Assembly: GCF_000337735.1 (NCBI RefSeq)
Contig: NZ_AOHX01000026.1
Location: forward strand, 249,154 to 287,643
DNA length: 38,490 nt
Direction: 5' to 3'
From: Natronorubrum sulfidifaciens JCM 14089
GTDB taxonomy: Archaea; Halobacteriota; Halobacteria; Halobacteriales; Natrialbaceae
Below are positions 32,911 through 38,490 of this stretch, in pieces (within the stretch, counting starts at the first letter, position 1; each line of letters starts with the position of its first letter). The position numbers were made by a program, and so were the translations under genes. The notes beneath the pieces are model-generated. The model did not search any database. It had not been told where the DNA came from and worked only from the letters and a program-made list of their open reading frames with translations.

Positions 32911-33924
32911 TCACGACGTCAGGACCACGATCCCGCGAGGTGTCTGGCTCTCGAGTTCCTCGTCCCAGTCGATCCCGATGCGACCCCACTCGTCGCCGAA
33001 ATCGTCGGTGACGAACAGTCCCTGGTTGTTCAGCGCGTAGACAGCGCCCTCTTCGTCGGGCGTATCGAACACCGCGCGAACGACACCGCTACCCATCGGC
33101 AGGCCACGATCATCGAGTCGTTCCCACGGCTCCCCACCCGTCTTCCGGTAGACGTATGACTCCGCGCTTTCGGCCGTGTGAGCGCTCGAGGCACCGTGTG
33201 CGCTCGAAACGATAACCGCGTCCGGATCGGCGGGATCGACAGCCAGCCCCCAACAGTAGGTGTGTGCGAGTCCGTCCTGTGAGCGTGTCCACGTCTCGCC
33301 ACCATCAGTGCTTTCGGCGTAGCCGTCGCCAGCAGCGGTGTAGACCCGGCCCTCCCATTCAGGGTGAGTCGCCAGCGTATGGTTGTCCCGACGGGAGCCG
33401 GCAGGCCGCTCAAGCCACGTCTCGCCACCATCAGGACTCAACACGAACGCTCCCGCTTCGATTCCCACGTACAGCCGCTGGGGATCGAACGGATCGACCT
33501 CGAGCCAGCGAACGTGGTGGGTGTGGGGCCGCGGCGGAAAGTACCACTCGTCGGCAGAGGAGAGGGCAGTCAGCCCCGTGAGCTGCGTCCAGCTATCTCC
33601 ACCGTCCGTCGAGCGATAGACGCGACTCGGCTCCGTCCCGGCATAGAGGACGTCCGAATCGTGCGGACTAACAGCGAGCGACATGACGGCGTCGCTGACA
33701 AACTCCGTCTCGAGGCGCTCGAACGACTCACCGCCCGTCCGGGATCGAAACAGGCCGTCCTCGAACGTCCCGACGAACACCCGGTCCGGTCGATCTGGCG
33801 AGGCGGCAACACACTCGAGCGTGTGGCCCTCGAGTGCTGTCGTCGTCGTCCACGTCTCGGGACCACGGTCGGGGCTCGAGCAGGCGAGCAAGCGGTCACG
33901 GAGGGCAGCGTAGACGGTCGGCAT
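32911..33924 (-). CDS. BNR/sialidase-like repeat protein
   Basis: This 337-residue protein has repeated Asp-box-like units: VYRSTDGGDSWTQL, VLSPDGGETWLERP, YAESTDGGETWTRS and LFVTDDFGDEWGRI, with weaker ones around. These are the S-x-D-G-G-x-x-W motifs of sialidases and photosystem-assembly-type propellers. There is no signal peptide, so it is likely cytoplasmic. The sialidase catalytic residues are not evident, and a structural or binding role is more probable than glycosidase activity. It is convergent with the propeller/membrane pair. Confidence 0.85.
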   Translation of the reverse strand: MPTVYAALRDRLLACSSPDRGPETWTTTTALEGHTLECVAASPDRPDRVFVGTFEDGLFRSRTGGESFERLETEFVSDAVMSLAVSPHDSDVLYAGTEPSRVYRSTDGGDSWTQLTGLTALSSADEWYFPPRPHTHHVRWLEVDPFDPQRLYVGIEAGAFVLSPDGGETWLERPAGSRRDNHTLATHPEWEGRVYTAAGDGYAESTDGGETWTRSQDGLAHTYCWGLAVDPADPDAVIVSSAHGASSAHTAESAESYVYRKTGGEPWERLDDRGLPMGSGVVRAVFDTPDEEGAVYALNNQGLFVTDDFGDEWGRIGIDWDEELESQTPRGIVVLTS

Positions 33925-34031
33925 ACCAGCTTAGATGGGGCGCGAGCACCTAACGATTCGGGGCACACTTGGCTGTCGACGATATGAAGGCCCAGCTTCA
34001 TGCGAGCCACCTCACAACCACTCGGGCAGCG

Positions 34032-34346
34032 ATGACTGAGCGACCACCGTCCCCAACGCTACCCGCCAGCCCCGCACTCGAGACCGATGACGACCGCGTC
34101 CTCGCGACGACCAGCCAGCTCGCCGCCCGTATCGAGGCGACGGTCGACTGCCAACTCGACGAGGCGACGCTCGAGGCCGTCTTACTCGAGTTGGATCGCG
34201 GCGGCTACGTCGACTGGACCACCGTCACCCGCGACGGCGAGTATCGCTGGGATCTCACTGAGTCACCCGAACGGATCGGTGCGGCTGTCGCAGCAGCCGT
34301 CGTCGAACGGGTCCACTGCTGGCTGGCAAGCAAGCCCGGGCGGTAA
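34032..34346 (+). CDS. Small probable winged-helix protein
   Basis: This 104-residue protein has a proline-rich start (TERPPSPTLPASP). An alpha-helical region follows (RVLATTSQLAARIEATVDCQLDEATLEAVLLELDRGG) and then a short hairpin-like strand (YVDWTTVTRDGEYRWDL), the order of a winged helix. This suggests a DNA-binding regulator, but I do not match it to a family. The start could also be the Met at 33984, which lies inside a small inverted repeat (ATGAAG...CTTCAT, 33984-34001) that may be its operator; I use the ATG at 34032. It is divergent from the BNR gene. Confidence 0.6.
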   Translation: MTERPPSPTLPASPALETDDDRVLATTSQLAARIEATVDCQLDEATLEAVLLELDRGGYVDWTTVTRDGEYRWDLTESPERIGAAVAAAVVERVHCWLASKPGR

Positions 34347-35448
34347 TCGGTGCTCGAGTTGTCACCCGTACTCCTGACCGATTGCGACCGGTTGGCCCGC
34401 AACTGCTGGCCCCTCGAGCGCAAAAAACACGGACGGAGCCACAACGCAGTCTGAACGTCGGACTGGAGTTCAGTACCACCTACCGCTCCAGCCAACTGCA
34501 TACTTCTCCGTCTGCATCTATAATGGTTCTGCATTACTCGAGTGCGGAGTCGCCCGACAACGGCCGGCCAGTGCAGAGAGAAACCGGCTGGGCGCGTCCG
34601 ATCGTGTGATAGAGACTGGTGTCTCGAGTTCCCGCCGATCGCCAGCCACGGATCGGCGATCAGCGGTCACTGCCGACAGCAATCCCTCTGACTCGCCGCT
34701 CGTGAGATCAGCCATGCTCCCGCTTCGAAACGGCCCATCGTGTGATTAAAGAGTCTGGTTCATGAATCCAAATGTGGGCTGGGAACGAACCACCACCTAC
34801 CGCTCCAGCCCTTTCGACGGACTCGAGTCACTATTTCTGGTTCGCAGTCATTCGGATGGTTCGTGCGGCCGAACGCCGCTCCTCCGGTGGCACAGCAACG
34901 GCGACCACCGCGGGACTCAACAGGCGAGGATCGCGATCGATTCTATCGTTTGACAGAGATACAGCAGCAGGTTCACCTCATCGTACATAATTTTGATTCG
35001 GTCCCGCGCTGCTCGAGTGTCAAATATCCCGCTCGAGGACCGGCTGACTAGCACGGCCGACGTGTGGGACGGCATCGCAGGCACTGACCACGACCGTTGT
35101 CCTGTTGCCGTCGGAGACACCAACTGCTCGTTCGATTACGTCTGTCGAGACGCGTAGTCGCCGTCGGTTCTGATTCGCACGCTCGTATACACGACCCCCG
35201 AAGTCCTCGGTTTTCGGCTCACGCAACGGCCTATCTCGGCCCAAAACGAGAGTGGTCTGTCAGGCCATGATCGATGACTCCCGACTCGAGGTGGCGATCG
35301 ACTCGCAATGTGAACACGGCGGTTCCGATCTCGTGTGCAGATTTGGGGCATGGATTCTGCCGACGTACAACCCCGAGGAGGTAGCTCCGGACAAAAGAGA
35401 ACAGTAACGGCAAATGAGCAATTCGTACAGAAAAGATCAAAAGGAGTT
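34347..35448. other. Gene-poor boundary segment with degenerate repeats
   Basis: About 1.1 kb without a convincing gene. Open frames exist, for example 35267-35407 (plus, 46 residues, MIDDSRLEV...). They are short, unrecognised and not supported by promoters. A TATA-like CTATAATGG occurs at about 34518-34526, but no ORF follows it. Two degenerate repeated segments are present (see the repeat at 34475). I take it as decayed or intergenic DNA between the core chromosome and the AT-rich island. Confidence 0.5.
34475..34810 (+). repeat. 19-bp direct repeat with degenerate flanks
   Basis: ACCACCTACCGCTCCAGCC occurs at 34475-34493 and 34792-34810, 317 bp apart. The bases after each copy remain partly alike (CTATAATGGTTCTGCATTAC against CTATTTCTGGTTCGCAGTCA). 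A second pair, ATCGTGTGAT at 34601 and 34737, lies in the same stretch. Together they suggest an old duplication or two copies of a decayed repeat element. Confidence 0.5.
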
Positions 35449-35460
35449 AACACTAGTGTT
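35449..35460. promoter_or_regulatory. 12-bp perfect palindrome upstream of the OLD-like gene
   Basis: AACACTAGTGTT lies 10 nt before the GTG start. Its position between the upstream sequence and the gene fits a repressor site for the island gene, which is inference. Confidence 0.45.
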
Positions 35461-35470
35461 CGAAATATGA

Positions 35471-37084
35471 GTGGAGATAATAATGATTGAAGGCGGGACT
35501 ACAAAGAGTGGAGAGTTCGTCGAGTTCAGTGATTTCACCATTCTTGTCGGGCCGAATAATACTGGGAAATCACAGACATTAAGGGATATAAGAGAGATTA
35601 TGACAACTAGTTATAGGAACGAACCAGAAACCATACTTATTCAAGATATTGATCTGCTGGATGTTACCTTTGACGAATTTGTGGACCAGTTAGATGAGAC
35701 GGTCGATCAGAGAGGGCGGACACAATTCCGCAGTATGGGTCCAGAGGTACAGGGTTATCCCGCTGTCACGGTCAAGCCGGCTCATGAAAACAAAGTGGAG
35801 AACGCAGATTCACTTTTCGAACTAGAGATAAGAAATCTGAATTTTAGGCAATTCGCTATATCATATCTTGATGCTGGTTCACGCCTTGAAATAGCAGAAT
35901 CAACCAACTCATACGACGTAGAGTCTGATTTTGCTACAGATCCTGTTCAAAAACTCTATGAAGAAGAAGAGGCCCGGAAAGAGATGCGAGCTGCCTTTAA
36001 ACAGATTTTCAATAAGGACGTAATATTAGATATAAGAAGGCTACAGAAATTCCAACTATTGGTGCATGACGAATTTGGAGACGTAGAAAACAATCTTATA
36101 GGCCCGAATGATGAAATCGAGGATTATCGTTTGTTAGATAAGCAAGGAGCAGGATATCGAAGCCTTGCTGGAGTTGTATTAAGCCTCTTATTAAGCCAAA
36201 ACCGAACAGTATTACTCGATGAACCTGAAGCATTTTTGCATCCTGCACAGGCCAGAGAGTTTGGCGGTTGGTTAGCAGATCATGTCGACCAAATACCTGG
36301 GCAGGTTATTATATCAACTCATAACTCTAATTTTCTTCGGGGAGCCTTCTCAAGCAGCCCTGATATTACGGTACACCGTCTGAATCGCAGAGATGATCAG
36401 ACTACTTTTAATGAAATGTCGATTGAAACGACTCAAGAACTTTCTTCTGATCCACTTTTATCTTCTCAACGAGTCATTGAGGGTATATTTCACGAGGGTG
36501 TTGTAGTCTGTGAGGCAGACTCAGATGCTACTGTGTATCGCTTCGTTGCGAGCGAAAATTTAGATGAGCGAGATATCCTGTATACGTATGGTCAAAACAA
36601 ACAGACAATTAAAAAAATAACTACAGTTCTTACTGAAGCAGATATACCGAGCGCTGCTATTGTCGACCTTGACATAATACGGAATCCACAGGACCTGGTT
36701 GGCCTTGTTCGCTCATATAGCAGCCATTCTGAGTCACAACCAATAAACCGAAAATGTGATGAAATAAACACATTAATGGGAGAAGACGATTATGTTGGCC
36801 CAGATTGGGAGGAATTGAAAGATGAAGGTGTTGCTGCTGCTAGTGGCGAGGTGGAAAATCTGATAGGAAACATCATAGACGATTGTAAAAAATTTGGTAT
36901 ATTTATTGTCCCTGTTGGAGAGTTAGAGGAGTGGATAGATTTGGGTGTGCGAAAAAATCGCTGGGTGGGTGAAGCTCTAGAGGAAATAAATGAAAGTGGT
37001 GGTGAGCCAGAGTTAACTGAATTTGTACGTCACTGCCATGATTACCTTAGAGAAGAATATCAAAGGCTAGTCATGCCCGAATAG
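35471..37084 (+). CDS. OLD-like ATPase with C-terminal TOPRIM nuclease domain
   Basis: This 537-residue protein has an N-terminal ABC-type ATPase (about 1-320). It has Walker A GPNNTGKS (27-34), a signature-like region (221-240), Walker B TVLLDEPEAFLHP (246-258) and the switch ISTHNSNFL (281-289). A TOPRIM domain follows (about 340-490), with E348 in CEADSD, D399 and D401 in VDLDI, and GELEEW (483-488). This is the overcoming-lysogenization-defect (OLD) layout, often part of phage defence. No Gabija-type UvrD helicase is next to it. The base and codon composition is AT-rich, unlike the core, pointing to transfer. The start is the GTG at 35471, which keeps the first strand; ATG 35483 has a GGAG 6 nt upstream and is a close alternative. 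Confidence 0.85.
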   Translation: MEIIMIEGGTTKSGEFVEFSDFTILVGPNNTGKSQTLRDIREIMTTSYRNEPETILIQDIDLLDVTFDEFVDQLDETVDQRGRTQFRSMGPEVQGYPAVTVKPAHENKVENADSLFELEIRNLNFRQFAISYLDAGSRLEIAESTNSYDVESDFATDPVQKLYEEEEARKEMRAAFKQIFNKDVILDIRRLQKFQLLVHDEFGDVENNLIGPNDEIEDYRLLDKQGAGYRSLAGVVLSLLLSQNRTVLLDEPEAFLHPAQAREFGGWLADHVDQIPGQVIISTHNSNFLRGAFSSSPDITVHRLNRRDDQTTFNEMSIETTQELSSDPLLSSQRVIEGIFHEGVVVCEADSDATVYRFVASENLDERDILYTYGQNKQTIKKITTVLTEADIPSAAIVDLDIIRNPQDLVGLVRSYSSHSESQPINRKCDEINTLMGEDDYVGPDWEELKDEGVAAASGEVENLIGNIIDDCKKFGIFIVPVGELEEWIDLGVRKNRWVGEALEEINESGGEPELTEFVRHCHDYLREEYQRLVMPE

Positions 37085-37352
37085 CTATTGGGGATCACTG
37101 TAGGACCGAACAGGCGACGATCTCAATTGATCCGATTTTCTGACCCTCGCCTAAGCGCTTCCGCTAGTTCCGGTTAGCATGGTCTCACACCCATCTACCA
37201 CTGCTGCAACATCTCTGTACTGTCCGGCATCGGCCAGTTTGTCTTATCCTCAGCGCGGCGCGTGTTCTGCGCGCCGTGCAATTGCCCTGCCCCCTTAGGA
37301 GCAAATGCCTCTAACCGTTACACATTATGTGGACTAACTGAACGCATTTGGT
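37085..37352. other. Non-coding gap with a GC-rich hairpin
   Basis: A 268-nt gap between the OLD-like and membrane genes without a credible ORF. It contains a 10-bp hairpin with one mismatch (37253-37262 with 37270-37279, loop TGTTCTG) of almost pure G/C in otherwise mixed DNA. It could be a terminator or a small structured RNA. Confidence 0.4.
37322..37330 (+). promoter_or_regulatory. TATA-like box of the membrane-protein gene
   Basis: ACATTATGT is centred 27 nt before the ATG at 37353. It implies a leaderless message and a promoter independent of the OLD-like gene. Confidence 0.5.
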
Positions 37353-37817
37353 ATGAACACAGAATTAGCCAAAACCGCCACTGAGGGTAAAGAAGAAATG
37401 GCTTTCTGGACTGTAGCATCTCTCGGTTACTTGTACACTGTTTCGCCAGAAATATGGAAGCTAATAGCGACGTGTGTATTAATCCCACTAGCATCTGTTT
37501 CCTACTACGAATTGGAGAACCTGAGGGAGAAGATTAGAGGATTACAGAGTGAGATCAAAACCAGAAATCGAAATACGAGAGAGGATGTGAATCCTTGGGA
37601 AATTCTTTTAGATTTAATATGGCCGCAAAACAGAATGCGGTTTTTTGGATACACAGTCACTGTACTTAACGGTATCGCGGGGGCTGCGATTTATTACCAT
37701 CTACTAGATTATCTTCGATCAAGTAGTGAACCAGAACTAATAGCAATGATTCTTTTTGCACTTCCTCTGATTTACTTTTGGACTTTGTTTTGGACAGTGA
37801 TACGGCACAAAGGATAG
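37353..37817 (+). CDS. Four-helix membrane protein in the AT-rich island
   Basis: This 154-residue protein has predicted helices at about 16-32, 35-52, 97-118 and 127-149. Between helices 2 and 3 is a basic, coiled-coil-like cytoplasmic segment (ELENLREKIRGLQSEIKTRNRN). It matches no family I know. It shares the AT-rich composition of the OLD-like gene next to it, but has its own promoter. Small multi-helix proteins often act as membrane-disrupting effectors in defence systems, so an effector role is possible; there is no sequence motif for it. Membrane accessory of a mobile element is the alternative. Confidence 0.65.
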   Translation: MNTELAKTATEGKEEMAFWTVASLGYLYTVSPEIWKLIATCVLIPLASVSYYELENLREKIRGLQSEIKTRNRNTREDVNPWEILLDLIWPQNRMRFFGYTVTVLNGIAGAAIYYHLLDYLRSSSEPELIAMILFALPLIYFWTLFWTVIRHKG

Positions 37818-37849
37818 CTACCTATATTTCGAGTGGATCAACTGGAGTT

Positions 37850-37985
37850 CTGCGTGCGGAGGCGGGGCGGGGGCGTTGTAATTTTTTGGCTCAGTCCCCT
37901 TGGGGACACCCGCCAAGGGGGCTTTCGCACGCAGCGCGAAACGACCCCGCAGCTGTTGCGGTGCGATCGCAGTGCCGACCCCGCC
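37850..37985. ncRNA. GC-rich, self-complementary segment; candidate structured RNA or palindromic element
   Basis: Inside AT-rich DNA this stretch is strongly GC-rich and full of complementary arms. CTGCGTGCG (37850-37858) pairs with CGCACGCAG (37926-37934). GTCCCC-TT-GGGGAC (37894-37907) overlaps an alternative CCCCTTGG/CCAAGGGG stem (37896-37903 with 37913-37920). GGCGGGG (37861-37867) can pair with CCCCGCC (37979-37985). TGCGATCGCA (37962-37971) is a 10-bp palindrome. No ORF or IS end is recognised. It may be a non-coding RNA, a terminator cluster, or a palindromic transposable remnant (IS200/IS605-derived). Confidence 0.4.
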
Positions 37986-38089
37986 CTCGAGGAACAAACA
38001 ACAACCACAGTTGGACAATAACACCTCTAACACAATCTGAATTGCTGAAAAGAAGGGGCGAGCGAGTGTTGCCACTCAGAGGGACAGCG

Positions 38090-38308
38090 CTACCAGTCAG
38101 GCGCGAGCTTCCCAAGCGGACGGGCCGCGGTGTCGCCTTCCGGTGACTGCCAGACCATGTGGATTCTCGCGAAGTCGGCTGGATCGTTCCCCGACTTGCG
38201 CCACTTCTCGATCGCCTCTCGAGCGACCCGTTGTGCGTTTTCATAGTTGTCGTGCTTCAGCGTCGAGAAAATCGTCAGCCAGTGCAAGATTGAATCCCGA
38301 ACCGGCAA
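38090..38308 (-). pseudogene. 72-residue ORF, probably the 3' end of a truncated gene
   Basis: The frame reads ILHWLTIFSTLKHDNYENAQRV...AIEKWRKSGNDPADFARIHMVWQSPEGD and ends KLAPDW. The codons are GC-rich and the protein looks like real haloarchaeal coding sequence. However, the only start is TTG at 38308, directly after an in-frame TGA, and no TATA or ribosome site is near. I read it as the C-terminal part of a gene cut by recombination next to the tRNA. A genuine small gene with a TTG start is the alternative. I do not recognise the family. Confidence 0.45.
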
Positions 38309-38392
38309 TCATTCAACTTCGAGAGAGTGTTTGTACGATCGAATCGCTACAGAAGCGACTCTCGAGGTGCTCGAGACGGGACACACTGTCGA

Positions 38393-38407
38393 TGGACTCG
38401 CCGGGAT
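38393..38407 (-). repeat. 15-bp copy of a tRNA 3' end (candidate att site)
   Basis: TGGACTCGCCGGGAT is identical to the last 15 bases of the window, which read as a tRNA 3' end on the minus strand. The sequence departs from a tRNA after these bases. An 8-bp perfect hairpin with a GAA loop (38411-38429) lies between the copies. Such duplicated tRNA tails mark the ends of integrated elements. Confidence 0.65.
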
Positions 38408-38475
38408 TGAGCAAACGCGAAGCGTTTGCGATGTTCGGCGAGTCACGACTGAACGAGCGAAGCGATGTGAAGGAG

Positions 38476-38490
38476 TGGACTCGCCGGGAT
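38476..38490 (-). tRNA. 3' end of a tRNA gene cut by the window edge
   Basis: Read on the minus strand the last 15 bases are AT-CCCGG-CGAGTCC-A. That is the end of the T-loop, the 3' half of a T-stem, a 7-nt acceptor strand and the discriminator base. The 5' acceptor should begin GGACTCG. The gene body lies beyond position 38490, so the amino acid cannot be told. Confidence 0.6.

Noticed and set aside
35020-35244. 74-residue minus-strand ORF in the gene-poor segment
   Set aside because: TTG start, no promoter, and no similarity that I recognise.
35471-37084. Complete Gabija system
   Set aside because: Only a GajA-like OLD protein is present; no UvrD-type GajB helicase follows.
38290-38308. 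tRNA T-arm-like GGTTCGGGATTCAATC on the minus strand
   Set aside because: The loop does not fit TTCRANYC and no acceptor or anticodon arm surrounds it.
34347-38490. CRISPR array in the accessory segment
   Set aside because: Repeats here are single pairs with irregular spacing; no regularly spaced repeat series or cas gene is seen.

Overview
The window is haloarchaeal chromosomal DNA. Most of it is GC-rich and codes for acidic, Asp/Glu-rich proteins. Genes are often preceded by a TATA-like box about 26-27 nt before the start codon, as for leaderless transcripts. Archaeal hallmarks include the Kae1-Bud32 fusion, ribosomal proteins S24e and S27ae, ThiDN, a PGF-CTERM surface protein and a Tat-type secreted beta-propeller. 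A member of the Natrialbales (Natrinema/Haloterrigena-like) is my best guess, but this is inference from gene content and style.

Positions 1-6.1 kb (minus strand) hold a PGF-CTERM secreted protein, a tightly overlapping three-gene 2-oxoacid dehydrogenase operon (E1 alpha, E1 beta, stand-alone lipoyl protein), a KDG-kinase-type sugar kinase and RNA 3'-phosphate cyclase. From 6.2 to 15.2 kb come an MFS transporter, a small MITE-like element, MutL, a DapA/KdgA-type aldolase, an SDR and MutS. The two mismatch repair genes thus flank a small metabolic pair. From 15.3 to 21.3 kb are two convergent, homologous UspA-type proteins (one coupled to an APC permease), a CsaA-like protein and a ThiDN-LLM oxidoreductase operon. 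From 21.4 to 28.0 kb are a nicotinamidase-like hydrolase, an AIR-synthase/HypE-like protein, an H-NOX sensor overlapping a chemotaxis transducer, a MOT1-type transporter, a small-protein/PIN-like pair and the XTP/dITP pyrophosphatase. From 28.1 to 34.3 kb are a DUF5808-like protein, the rps24e-rps27ae-kae1/bud32 operon, a secreted PQQ-type propeller with a membrane partner, a BNR-repeat protein and a small probable winged-helix protein.

From about 34.35 kb the character changes. A gene-poor kilobase with degenerate repeats leads into an AT-rich segment (about 35.4-37.85 kb). This encodes an OLD-like protein (ABC-type ATPase plus TOPRIM nuclease) and a four-helix membrane protein. It is followed by a sharply GC-rich, highly self-complementary segment and a probable truncated gene. 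The window ends in the 3' end of a minus-strand tRNA gene, and a 15-bp copy of that 3' end lies 83 bp inward. This is the usual signature of integration next to a tRNA, so the right end looks like a genomic island with a candidate defence gene.

The two most interesting systems are the archaeal H-NOX/transducer pair, in which the heme ligand and the YxSxR motif are intact, and the AT-rich OLD-nuclease island beside the tRNA.
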